Assembly (NCBI GenBank): GCA_029266795.1 | Contig: JAQSWE010000013.1 | Coordinates: 1-18,551 of the forward strand | Length of the DNA stretch: 18,551 bases | Origin: Alphaproteobacteria bacterium | Lineage (GTDB): Bacteria; Pseudomonadota; Alphaproteobacteria; Micavibrionales; UBA2020 | Direction: 5' to 3' | Shown here: one piece after another, positions 1 through 6,802 of the stretch | How the letters are laid out: the number at the start of each line of letters is the position of its first letter | Position numbering within the stretch: the stretch's first letter is position 1 | Made by a program: the position numbers and the translations under genes | The notes under the pieces: generated by a model | The model's input: the letters and a program-made list of their open reading frames with translations, nothing else | Databases searched by the model: none | Told to the model about the DNA's origin: nothing

Positions 1-71
1 GCGTGCAGGCAAATATTTCCGCCGAGGCGATGGGTTCCATCCGCCAGGGCGGCATAAACATAATGGTATAG
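1..71 (+). CDS. C-terminal end of a probable flagellar hook-length control protein (FliK), truncated by the window edge
   Basis: Only the last 22 codons are visible. The frame starts at base 3 and ends at TAG 69-71. It reads VQANISAEAMGSIRQGGINI followed by MV. A tail with a short Gly-Ile-Asn-Ile beta strand is common at the end of FliK proteins, and fliK commonly precedes flgD in flagellar operons. It ends 18 bases before flgD, so the two are probably cotranscribed. The FliK assignment rests on position and a short tail only; any other protein ending here cannot be excluded. Confidence 0.5.
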   Translation, partial: VQANISAEAMGSIRQGGINIMV

Positions 72-89
72 GGTTAAGGGAGAAAAATA

Positions 90-761
90 ATGGCAACAGT
101 CGGTACATCGACAGACGTTCAGGCATCGGCGCAGAAAAACGCCGTCGCATCGACGCAGCTCAACCAGAACTTTGACGACTTCCTGCAGATGCTGACGACG
201 CAGCTGCAGAACCAGGATCCGCTGTCCCCCATGGACACGGCACAATTTACCAACCAGCTCGTCCAGTTCTCTCAGGTCGAGCAGCAATTGCGCGGCAACG
301 ACACGCTGAACAAGCTGCTCGCGATGCAGACACTCAATATGACGGCGCTCGGCGTCAGCTTCATCGGCAAGGATGTTGAAGTCGCGGGTGACACCTTCAC
401 CGCGACCGGCACATCCCCTGTTGCGATGTCCTACACGCTGCCCGAAGCCGCGACCAGCGGCACGATCAGCATCCTCGATGAAAACGGCGACACCGTTTAT
501 TCGGAAGATGCGGAAAAAACTGCAGGCACGCATGAATTCGTCTGGGACGGCATGAACGATGACGGCAACATGGCGCCCGCCGGAAAATACACGGTCAAGG
601 TGAGCGCAGGCAATGCGACCACCACATCGCTGAACGTCACGACATATGTGCCGGGACGCGTCACGAGCCTTGAATCCGCTGACGACGGCACATTGCTGTT
701 GAACGTCAACGGCGTAAAAGTTCCGCTGACCGACGTTCGCAAAATCGCGCAGCCCACGTAA
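90..761 (+). CDS. flgD: FlgD, flagellar hook cap / hook assembly scaffold
   Basis: FlgD caps the growing hook outside the cell and lets FlgE subunits fold in place; it is removed when the hook is complete. The 223-residue product has the diagnostic N-terminal FlgD segment at residues 24-67 (FLQMLTTQLQNQDPLSPMDT, then Q-F-T-N-Q-L-V-Q-F-S-x-V-E-Q). A beta-rich region at about 100-180 follows, with the usual hook-cap pattern (DENGDTVYSEDAEKTAGTHEFVWDG, a FlgD Ig-like fold). The C terminus returns to the small barrel that closes the protein. The ATG at 90 is preceded by AAGGGAG at 76-82, 7 bases away, which fixes the start. It lies between the probable fliK end and flgE. The sigma-54 promoter of flgE begins 4 bases after its stop, so flgD must be driven from further upstream. 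Confidence 0.95.
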   Translation: MATVGTSTDVQASAQKNAVASTQLNQNFDDFLQMLTTQLQNQDPLSPMDTAQFTNQLVQFSQVEQQLRGNDTLNKLLAMQTLNMTALGVSFIGKDVEVAGDTFTATGTSPVAMSYTLPEAATSGTISILDENGDTVYSEDAEKTAGTHEFVWDGMNDDGNMAPAGKYTVKVSAGNATTTSLNVTTYVPGRVTSLESADDGTLLLNVNGVKVPLTDVRKIAQPT

Positions 762-765
762 AAAC

Positions 766-781
766 TGGCACGGCGGTTGCA
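766..781 (+). promoter_or_regulatory. Sigma-54 (-24/-12) promoter for flgE
   Basis: TGGCACGGCGGTTGCA matches the consensus TGGCACG-N4-TTGCW at every fixed position. GG (767-768) and GC (779-780) are separated by exactly 10 bases. Transcription would start near 792, leaving a leader of about 63 bases before flgE. It sits immediately after the flgD stop. The obvious activator is the FlbD-family protein encoded at 10905-12269. Confidence 0.93.
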
Positions 782-808
782 AGGACCGCAGCAGGATTTT
801 AATTCACC

Positions 809-827
809 GCCGGAAAATCCTTCCGGC
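809..827 (+). promoter_or_regulatory. Inverted repeat in the flgE leader, candidate enhancer (ftr-like) site or hairpin
   Basis: GCCGGAA (809-815), five bases, then TTCCGGC (821-827) form a perfect 7-bp inverted repeat. It would lie at about +18 to +36 of the sigma-54 transcript. No T-run follows, so it is not an intrinsic terminator. In Caulobacter, FlbD can act from sites downstream of sigma-54 start points, so a FlbD site is plausible, but it could equally be an mRNA hairpin. Confidence 0.45.
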
Positions 828-854
828 AGAAACAGAAAAAAGAAGGAGACTACC

Positions 855-2432
855 ATGAGCGTTTTCGGATCACTCTTCACCGCGGTGTCGGGCCTGACTG
901 CACAAAGCCAGTCGCTTGGCATGATTTCAAACAACATCGCCAACGTCAGCACTGTCGGTTACAAACGCAGCGATGCGTCGTTCTCCGACCTCGTGACGAC
1001 AAGCGGCCGCTCCACGCTTTATACGCCGGGCTCCGTGAAAGCATCGCAGAACCAGCGCGTCAGCCTGCAAGGTATTTTGCAGCAAAGCTCTTCCTCGACC
1101 GACCTCGCGATGTCGGGCAACGGCTTCTTCGTCGTTGAAAACGGCACCGGCGCAGATGCGGAAACGCTTTACACCCGCGCTGGCTCCTTCAGCGAAGACC
1201 TGAACGGCAACCTCACCAACACCGGCGGTTTCATCCTGCAGGGCTGGCCGCTCGACCAGAACGGCGCGATCATCGGCGGCACGAGCCTCGGCTCGCTGGT
1301 GCCCGTGAACCTTACTTCCGGCGGCATCTCGCAGATGACAACGTCCGTATCACTCGACGCCAACCTGAACGCCGCACAGACCGTCAGCGCGAACGCGTCG
1401 GACTTCACGCGCGACATCACCATCTATGATGACGGCGGCAACCCCCGCACGATTTCCGTCAGCTTCAAGAAGCACGCCCCCACCGCGGGCACCGTGACCG
1501 GCACCGTCGACCTGCGTACGCAGAGCGGCAACTTCGTCCCCGGCACCGACAGCTTTGACGTCGATGCAGGCTTCGGCGCAACCACTATCACCATGGACGG
1601 CGACGTTAACAAGCTACTGACCGACCTGAACGCGGTCGCTGGCATCAACGCACAGCTTGACGGCAACGGCTTCCTCGTCATCCAGAACGAAACTGCGGCT
1701 GCCGAAGTGACGCTGACCGACGGCTCGGGCACGCCCCTTGCGCTCAATACACTGGGTGTTCCGGCTGGCACGACCGCGACGACACCCGCAACCCCGGTTG
1801 CGGGCGCAGCGCCCGTCACCGAAAACCCGAACGGCTGGTGGGATATTCAAGTCACGACCGCAACCGGCGACCTGCTGCCGACCGGCCAGTCGATCAACTT
1901 CAACAGCGACGGCACACTGAACGCGCCCACCACCGGCGGGCAGGTCAACATTGCCCTCGGCCCTGTTGCCTGGACGACACCTGCCGGCACTTCCGGCGCC
2001 TTCACGCTCGATATCGCAGGCATGACGCAGCAAACCGGCGCCTATACCGCCAGCGCCGACCAGAACGGCTCGCCGGTCGGCTATCGCACCGGCGTCTCGG
2101 TCGATCGCGACGGCATCGTCAGCGCACAGTTCTCCAACGGCCTGTCGCGCCAGATCTACCAACTTGGCATTGCGAACTTCGTCAACCCCGACGGGCTGAC
2201 CGCCCTGAGCGGCACCGTCTTCCGCGTGTCTGACACCTCCGGCGAGCCGGATGTCGTGGCGGCCAACACGGGCGGCGCGGGCTATGTCGAGGGCGGCGCT
2301 CTCGAACAGTCCAACGTCGATCTCGCGGATGAATTCTCCAAGATGATCGTCACGCAGCGCGCCTATTCAGCCAACACCAAGGTCATCACGACCGCGGACC
2401 AGATGACGGCGGAACTGCTCCAGCTGAGATAA
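855..2432 (+). CDS. flgE: FlgE, flagellar hook protein
   Basis: FlgE polymerises outside the cell into the hook, the universal joint between rod and filament. The 525-residue product starts MSVFGSLFTAVSGL and continues with the rod/hook N-terminal signature SNNIANVSTVGYK at about residues 28-40. It ends with the matching hook C terminus (EFSKMIVTQRAYSANTKVIT). The N- and C-terminal helices form the coiled-coil D0 domain and the Thr/Gly/Asp-rich centre forms the outer domains. The ATG at 855 is preceded by AAGGAG at 843-848. A longer reading frame from TTG 777 would begin inside the sigma-54 -12 box and upstream of the predicted transcript start, so it is rejected. It is transcribed from the sigma-54 promoter at 766-781 and closed by the terminator at 2476-2516. 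Confidence 0.95.
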   Translation: MSVFGSLFTAVSGLTAQSQSLGMISNNIANVSTVGYKRSDASFSDLVTTSGRSTLYTPGSVKASQNQRVSLQGILQQSSSSTDLAMSGNGFFVVENGTGADAETLYTRAGSFSEDLNGNLTNTGGFILQGWPLDQNGAIIGGTSLGSLVPVNLTSGGISQMTTSVSLDANLNAAQTVSANASDFTRDITIYDDGGNPRTISVSFKKHAPTAGTVTGTVDLRTQSGNFVPGTDSFDVDAGFGATTITMDGDVNKLLTDLNAVAGINAQLDGNGFLVIQNETAAAEVTLTDGSGTPLALNTLGVPAGTTATTPATPVAGAAPVTENPNGWWDIQVTTATGDLLPTGQSINFNSDGTLNAPTTGGQVNIALGPVAWTTPAGTSGAFTLDIAGMTQQTGAYTASADQNGSPVGYRTGVSVDRDGIVSAQFSNGLSRQIYQLGIANFVNPDGLTALSGTVFRVSDTSGEPDVVAANTGGAGYVEGGALEQSNVDLADEFSKMIVTQRAYSANTKVITTADQMTAELLQLR

Positions 2433-2446
2433 TAACAGGATAATAC

Positions 2447-2472
2447 CCTTCCCCTTCCGACAAGGGGGAAGG
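2447..2472 (+). repeat. Hairpin downstream of flgE
   Basis: CCTTCCCC (2447-2454) can pair with GGGGAAGG (2465-2472). It lies just before the stronger terminator hairpin and has no T-run of its own. It may protect the 3' end of the transcript or simply add to termination. Confidence 0.5.
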
Positions 2473-2475
2473 ATA

Positions 2476-2516
2476 AGGGGCTCCACTGGCAGAAGGCCGG
2501 GGAGCCCCTATTTTTT
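2476..2516 (+). terminator. Intrinsic terminator after flgE
   Basis: AGGGGCTCC (2476-2484) pairs perfectly with GGAGCCCCT (2501-2509), followed by A and six T. This closes the flgE transcript and separates it from the TPR-sulfotransferase gene. Confidence 0.9.
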
Positions 2517-2582
2517 CGCCCATTTTTTGCCTTGATTCCGCCCCGAAGCTGGCCGACTATCCGCAGCAGGAAGGCGGGCGGC

Positions 2583-4103
2583 ATGGCCAAGAAGCAAAAA
2601 CCCACGAAAAGCAGCACCCTCGACATCGTCGCGATGCTGAAGGAAGCCGACGGCTTGCGCAAAACCGGTCGTATTCCCGAAGCCATGCGCGCCTATCAGG
2701 TTTTGCTAGGCTATGTGCCCGACCTGCTGCCCGCGCTTTATAATCTCGGCCAGATCCACCGCCACCTGACAGAATACAGCGATGCGGAATATTGCTTCCG
2801 CCGGATGCTGCACACCGCGCCAGACGACCTCGAGGCCATGACCGCGCTTGCCACCACCTGCATCGAGCAGGGATCGACGGAGGAAGCACGACAGCTCGCC
2901 GCGCGCGCCGCGAGTCTCTCCAAGGCACCCTTCATTCAGATGCGCACCGCGATCATCATGCGCCGCGCCGGAGATTTGGCGGCTGCGCAGAAAATGGCGG
3001 AATGCGCGATCAAAGAAGATCCGAATTGCATTGACGGATATTATACGCTGTCGAACCTCAAGAAATTCAAAGCTGACGAGGCGGACTTCAAGAATCTCGC
3101 AGCGCTCGCAGATCGCGCAGGCGGATTGCCGGATCAACAGCGCATCAAGCTGGAATTCGCGCTCGGCAACGCGAAACTGGATGTCGGGCAGGATAAAGAG
3201 GCCTTCGATCATTACGCGACGGGCACCCGCCTGCAACGCCTTGTGCATAAGCATGTCACCGTCGAACTGATCGAAAAATATGCGGACAGCATCATCGCTT
3301 TGTTCACGCCGGAACTGGTGCAGAAATTCGCGGCGGCGGGCGCGGTTGATTCCGCGCGGCCCGTTTTCATCATCGGCATGCCGCGCTCCGGCTCGACGCT
3401 GGTCGAGCAGATTCTGTCCAGCCACCCGCAGATGGCGGCGATGGGAGAAGTCAATTTCTTCCAGAACAGCCTGCCTTACTATCCCAATGCCGAAGTGCAG
3501 CAGCTTTTCCCGCCAGCCATGCCGACCGTCACAAAAAAACTGGTCGAGAACCTGTCGCCGGAAATGCTGGACGGTATCGCCAAAAAATACCTGCAACTAA
3601 CCGAACCCTTCGCGCAAAACGGCGCCAAGCTGGCAGACAAGATGCTGTTTAATTTCTTTTTCGTCGGCCTCATCAGACTTGCACTGCCGAATGCAAAAAT
3701 CATTCACTGCACGCGCGACCCGATGGCGGTGGGATTGTCGATCTGGCAAAAGATGTTCCATGCAGATGTTTTCTGGGCCTATGACATGCGGGAGATCGGG
3801 CGCTATTACCGGCTTCATGAAAAACTGATGGCGCATTGGAACATACTGTTTCCCGGCCGGATATTCGAGGCGAACTATGAAACGATCGTCGCAGATCAGG
3901 AAACCCAGACCCGCCGCCTGCTGGAATTCTGCGGCCTGCCCTGGAACGAAAGCTGCCTGAAGTTCCAGGAAACCGACCGCCCCGTCATCACGGCAAGCTC
4001 GTCACAAGTGCGCCAGAGCCTCTATACAGGCTCGGTCGCGCGCTGGAAAAAATACGAACAATTTTTGCAGCCGATGATCGACGCCATGAAAGAAGGCGCC
4101 TGA
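2583..4103 (+). CDS. TPR-repeat sulfotransferase (PAPS-dependent, tyrosylprotein-sulfotransferase-like)
   Basis: The family transfers sulfate from PAPS to a hydroxyl group. Of 506 residues, about 10-165 are tetratricopeptide repeats (for example AMRAYQVLLGYVPDLLPALY, then YSDAEYCFRRMLHTAPDD), a protein-binding superhelix. The sulfotransferase domain has the 5'-phosphosulfate loop PRSGST at 267-272. A glutamate follows at 289 (MGE), at the position of the catalytic base in tyrosylprotein sulfotransferases. The 3'-phosphate motif has Arg378-Asp-Pro and Ser386 (CTRDPMAVGLS). The family C-terminal motif YTGSVARWKKYEQ begins near 481. No signal peptide or membrane segment is seen, so it is cytoplasmic. 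The ATG at 2583 has AGGAAGG at 2568-2574; TTG 2532 is an in-frame alternative without a clear ribosome site. It stands alone between the flgE terminator and the flagellin gene. TPR-glycosyltransferases of the FlmG type bind flagellin, which makes flagellin a candidate substrate (inference). Confidence 0.9.
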   Translation: MAKKQKPTKSSTLDIVAMLKEADGLRKTGRIPEAMRAYQVLLGYVPDLLPALYNLGQIHRHLTEYSDAEYCFRRMLHTAPDDLEAMTALATTCIEQGSTEEARQLAARAASLSKAPFIQMRTAIIMRRAGDLAAAQKMAECAIKEDPNCIDGYYTLSNLKKFKADEADFKNLAALADRAGGLPDQQRIKLEFALGNAKLDVGQDKEAFDHYATGTRLQRLVHKHVTVELIEKYADSIIALFTPELVQKFAAAGAVDSARPVFIIGMPRSGSTLVEQILSSHPQMAAMGEVNFFQNSLPYYPNAEVQQLFPPAMPTVTKKLVENLSPEMLDGIAKKYLQLTEPFAQNGAKLADKMLFNFFFVGLIRLALPNAKIIHCTRDPMAVGLSIWQKMFHADVFWAYDMREIGRYYRLHEKLMAHWNILFPGRIFEANYETIVADQETQTRRLLEFCGLPWNESCLKFQETDRPVITASSSQVRQSLYTGSVARWKKYEQFLQPMIDAMKEGA

Positions 4104-4376
4104 GCGCGCAACGCCAACGCATCAATCGCTTTATGGAGATTCGGTCGGCAAAGGCCTGCGCAACGCCCGATATCTGAAAGAATCGGCAGACTCGCTTGCG
4201 CGTTAGATAGTTGACCGCGTCAAATTCCCGATATTTTTCAGTTGTATACAATTTATCCAGTATTCTAAGCGAGATAAACCATTTGTTAACCAGCCCCGTG
4301 AGATGATGATTTATGGCTGAGGGAGTATCCCGAGGTCTTAATACATAAATGCATCAACCTAGAAAAGGAACATGCC
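4104..4376 (+). promoter_or_regulatory. Flagellin upstream region: CtrA-like box and leader hairpin
   Basis: This 273-base gap holds no gene. The clearest element is TAAACCATTTGTTAACC (4275-4291), a near match (one mismatch in the first half) to the CtrA pattern TTAA-N7-TTAA, 85 bases before the flagellin ATG. GGGAGTATCCC (4321-4331) is a small inverted repeat with a matching copy before flbT. Other marks are the palindrome TTGTATACAA (4242-4251) and the 10-base direct repeat GCGCAACGCC at 4106 and 4158. No sigma-54 promoter with correct spacing is present: CGGCAG...TTGC near 4184-4199 has one base too many between GG and GC. No intrinsic terminator is visible after the sulfotransferase gene. 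Confidence 0.5.
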
Positions 4377-5204
4377 ATGGCTGACGTCACTCTCACTGCC
4401 GCTCTCCGCTCGAACCTTCTGAGCATTCAGGGCACCCAAAGACTTCTCGACTCTACCCAGCTCCGTCTTGCGACGGGCCTGAAAGTTAACAGCGCTCTGG
4501 ATAACCCCAGTGCGTTCTTCGCTTCCCAGTCCCTCACCAACCGCGCGAATGACCTGAACCGTCTTCTGGACGGCCAAGGCCAGGCGATCCAAGTGCTGAA
4601 AGCCGCTGACGAAGGTATCAAGCAGATCACGAGCTTCCTCGAGCAGGCGCAAGCTATCGCTCAAGAAGCGCAAGATCAGCTCAACGCCGATCCTCTCGCT
4701 GACGTTTCCTCGCTTGGCGCAAGCTTTGACGAAGTCCTCAACCAGGTCGACGCTCTGGCTGGTGACTCCGGCTATCGCGGCTCCAACCTCGTTGCCGGCG
4801 CATCGACTCTGTCGGTGACCTTCAACGAAGCAGGCGACTCCACTTTGGACGTCGTCGGTGCCGACCTGACCATTGGCAACGACCTGACCGTCGCGTTGAC
4901 GGGCGGTACTTGGGCTGATACGACCGCAACTCAAGCGACTCTCGATGCTATCGCTGCAGACTTGACGACCGTCCGTAACACGGCGGCTTCGTTCGGTACC
5001 AGCCTGAACATCATCCAGACCCGCCAGGACTTCACCCAGAACCTGATTAACGTTCTGAAAGAAGGCTCTGACAAACTGACCGTCGCCGACAAGAACGAGG
5101 AAGGCGCGAAACTGCTGTCTCTGCAAACGACTCAGCAGCTTGGCATCACCTCTCTGTCGCTGGCTTCTCAGTCGAACCAGGCGGTTCTCCGTCTCTTCGG
5201 CTAA
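4377..5204 (+). CDS. Flagellin, filament subunit (short alphaproteobacterial type)
   Basis: The product polymerises into the flagellar filament after export through the flagellar secretion channel. At 275 residues it has only the conserved D0/D1 helices and a small centre, like Caulobacter flagellins. The N terminus (about 1-140) carries LLSIQGTQRLLDSTQLRLATG, LDNPSAFFASQSLTNRA and the conserved YRGSNLV. A Thr-rich beta segment spans about 142-198. The C-terminal helix ends QSNQAVLRLFG. There is one tyrosine (Tyr133) and no cysteine. The ATG at 4377 follows AAAAGGAA; an ATG at 4372 is out of frame. Codon choice (more CTT, TCT, GCT, CGT) differs from neighbouring genes, as expected for a very highly expressed protein. 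It is monocistronic, with its own terminator, and flbT follows. Confidence 0.96.
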   Translation: MADVTLTAALRSNLLSIQGTQRLLDSTQLRLATGLKVNSALDNPSAFFASQSLTNRANDLNRLLDGQGQAIQVLKAADEGIKQITSFLEQAQAIAQEAQDQLNADPLADVSSLGASFDEVLNQVDALAGDSGYRGSNLVAGASTLSVTFNEAGDSTLDVVGADLTIGNDLTVALTGGTWADTTATQATLDAIAADLTTVRNTAASFGTSLNIIQTRQDFTQNLINVLKEGSDKLTVADKNEEGAKLLSLQTTQQLGITSLSLASQSNQAVLRLFG

Positions 5205-5229
5205 TAAGGCCAAGACCAAATCTAAAAAG

Positions 5230-5264
5230 ACCGGCGGCCTTAAAAAAGCCGCCGGTTCTTTTTT
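5230..5264 (+). terminator. Intrinsic terminator of the flagellin gene
   Basis: ACCGGCGGC (5230-5238) pairs with GCCGCCGGT (5248-5256) across an A-rich loop, followed by TTCTTTTTT. It begins 25 bases after the flagellin stop. Confidence 0.93.
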
Positions 5265-5279
5265 GACCGCAGCGATATA

Positions 5280-5340
5280 GATACGATTTATTAACCAATT
5301 GCTGCCAAGATGGTAACTGTAAAAACGGCGGGAGAATCCC
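5280..5340 (+). promoter_or_regulatory. flbT upstream element: TTAACC box and GGGAGAATCCC hairpin
   Basis: GATA-N7-TTAACCA at 5280-5297 keeps the right half of a CtrA-type box. It shares the 10-mer TTTATTAACC with the full box at 6811-6820. GGGAGAATCCC at 5330-5340 repeats the element GGGAGTATCCC of the flagellin leader. The distance from TTAACC to the hairpin is 39 bases here and 35 before flagellin. The pairing suggests common control of flagellin and flbT; the factor is not visible. Confidence 0.4.
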
Positions 5341-5370
5341 CCTTCATTCCAAGACCAAGGAGAGAATCTC

Positions 5371-5754
5371 ATGGCACTCATCATCGACCTGAAACCACAA
5401 GAACGGATTATCGTCGGCGGCGCGCTGATTACGAATGACGCCAACCGCACGCGCCTGCACATCGAAGGCGACAGCCCCATCCTGCGCGAAAAAGATATCA
5501 TGCGCGAGGCGGACGCCAACAGCCCCTGCAAGCGCATCTATTTCACCATCCAGCTGATGTACCTGTCGAACGAGCCTGAAAAGCTCCACGAGGTTTATTT
5601 CCAGCAGATCCGCGACATCCAGAACGCCGCACCCTCCACCTCCACGTTCTTCATGGTCATCAACGACCATATCCTCGCCAACCGCTATTACAAGGCCATG
5701 AAGGAAGCGCGAAACCTGATGGAACATGAAAGGGAGCTGCTGGCCAGTGTCTAA
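5371..5754 (+). CDS. flbT: FlbT, flagellin mRNA regulator
   Basis: In Caulobacter, FlbT acts after transcription. It associates with the 5' leader of flagellin mRNA and promotes its decay until the hook is finished. The 127-residue product is full length and has the family pattern: MALIIDLKPQERIIVGGALI at the N terminus, the I-x-G-D-x-P-I-L-R-E-K-D motif at about 31-42, and YFTIQLMYL at about 59-67. The C-terminal helix reads NRYYKAMKEARNLMEHERE. The start at 5371 follows AAGGAGAG. Its last codons overlap the start of flaF, so the two are translationally coupled. The leader carries the same small hairpin as the flagellin leader, which would allow common or self regulation (inference). Confidence 0.95.
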   Translation: MALIIDLKPQERIIVGGALITNDANRTRLHIEGDSPILREKDIMREADANSPCKRIYFTIQLMYLSNEPEKLHEVYFQQIRDIQNAAPSTSTFFMVINDHILANRYYKAMKEARNLMEHERELLASV

Positions 5755-6205
5755 CCCCCAAAACCCCTACGGCGCGGCCGTCAATGCATATGGCGCGACC
5801 GCGACCGCCAACGACCCGCGCGCGCTTGAAGGAAAAATTCTTCTGAAGGCCGCATCTAAATTGGAAGACCTTGCCACCCGGCTGCGTGCCGGTGAAAACG
5901 TGCGTGTGGTGGAGCGCGGCGAAATCCTCGAATACAACCAGAAGCTCTGGCAGGTCTTCGTCAGCGACACCATGAACCCCGACCATCCCCTGCCCCAGGA
6001 AATCAAGAATAACATCGCGACGCTCGCGCTGTTCATTTTCAAGCGGACGCTGGAATTGCTGGCCGATACCAATCCTGACAAAATTCAGGCGCTGATCGAC
6101 ATCAACCGCAACATCGCGGCGGGCGTGCTGAAAAAGCCCGCAGGCGCGAAGCCGGACGTGCAACCGTCCAAGGCCGATGTCCAGCCTATCGACAGCGAAG
6201 CATAA
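5747..6205 (+). CDS. flaF: FlaF, flagellin assembly/secretion regulator
   Basis: FlaF is the partner of FlbT in alphaproteobacteria and is needed for flagellin production or secretion. The 152-residue product opens with SNPQNPYGAAVNAYG. It contains the family core at about 55-110, with EYNQKLWQVFVSD, then LPQEIKNNIATLALFIFKRT. The tail is Lys/Pro rich. I chose GTG 5747, which overlaps the flbT stop (GTGTCTAA) and has AAAGGGAG 10 bases upstream. The in-frame ATG at 5726 lies inside flbT without a good ribosome site. The stop is 14 bases from the end of the convergent gene at 6220, and no terminator is visible between them. Confidence 0.9.
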   Translation: MSNPQNPYGAAVNAYGATATANDPRALEGKILLKAASKLEDLATRLRAGENVRVVERGEILEYNQKLWQVFVSDTMNPDHPLPQEIKNNIATLALFIFKRTLELLADTNPDKIQALIDINRNIAAGVLKKPAGAKPDVQPSKADVQPIDSEA

Positions 6206-6219
6206 AAATCAGAGGAAAA

Positions 6220-6669
6220 TTAAGCGATGAGGCTTTGCGTCGACTGAGGTGACGACGTGCCGCCGCCGGCATTACCGGAGGGGGCATAAGTCTGCGGGGC
6301 CGTAAAGCTGCGCGCTTCAGGAGCAGGGGCCGCCTGACCTTCAGACGGTGCGGAAGGTGCGAAGCCGTTGGCACGCTTCGCCGTCTCGGCGGTCGTTTCG
6401 GGCGCGGTATTGTCGGAAGCCGGGATCAGGCTTTCGGCGCGCTTGAACGCCTTGATTTGCGATTCACTCGGATACTGGCGGATGACATCGCCTTCTTCGG
6501 AGATGACTTCCAGGATGGCGATGTTCTGAAGGTTGTCGACACGGATGCGTGAGGTCGCAAACTCCGGCGCGCTAATTGCCTGAGGGGTTGGTGCCGAATC
6601 CGTGTTGCTCTGAGGTTGATATCTCAGAACGGAAGGTTGGACCGACAATGTGCTAATAGATTCAATCAT
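6220..6669 (-). CDS. Hypothetical protein with a FlaG-like core
   Basis: The 149-residue product is not a named family I can assign firmly. Residues 41-80 (IRVDNLQNIAILEVISEEG, then DVIRQYPSESQIKAFKRAES) resemble the FlaG domain, in which a short beta pair leads to V-I-R-Q-I-P and a helix. FlaG proteins are small flagellin-linked factors that affect filament length. Here the core is followed by about 65 residues rich in Ala, Pro, Ser and Thr, a probably disordered tail that FlaG normally lacks. The start ATG (base 6669, minus) has TAGGA about 10 bases upstream. It is convergent with flaF and divergent from the fliF operon, sharing the A+T-rich control region at 6670-7147. No signal peptide or membrane segment is seen. 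It may be a substrate of the flagellar export machine, but that is a guess. Confidence 0.7.
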   Translation of the reverse strand: MIESISTLSVQPSVLRYQPQSNTDSAPTPQAISAPEFATSRIRVDNLQNIAILEVISEEGDVIRQYPSESQIKAFKRAESLIPASDNTAPETTAETAKRANGFAPSAPSEGQAAPAPEARSFTAPQTYAPSGNAGGGTSSPQSTQSLIA

Positions 6670-6802
6670 ATCCTATGATTCCTATCGCACGAGTAAAAAA
6701 TCTACTCCTACAATTCTTATCTTACAGTATCTGACAAGGATTGCAAGTAAAAAATGTAAGTCAATCAAATAGTTACTTAATTATTAACATTACATTTACT
6801 TG

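Noticed and set aside
777..854. N-terminal extension of FlgE starting at TTG 777
   Set aside because: The TTG is part of the sigma-54 -12 box and lies upstream of the predicted transcript start. The extension does not match hook proteins, and ATG 855 has AAGGAG and the conserved N terminus.
4184..4199. Sigma-54-like CGGCAG...TTGC before flagellin
   Set aside because: GG and GC are 11 bases apart instead of 10 and the first T is missing.
4158..4201. Nested inverted repeat (GCGCAA/TTGCGC around CCGAT/ATCGG) as a terminator for the sulfotransferase gene
   Set aside because: The stems are short, loops are long and no T-run follows.
4275..4301. Sigma-28 promoter (TAAA-N15-GCCGATAA) before flagellin
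   Set aside because: TAAA is present but the -10 octamer matches only 4 of 8 bases; the TAAA is better explained as part of a CtrA-like box.
4359..5537. 392-codon open frame on the minus strand
   Set aside because: It spans flagellin, its terminator and the start of flbT in the opposite direction; all three are well supported on the plus strand.
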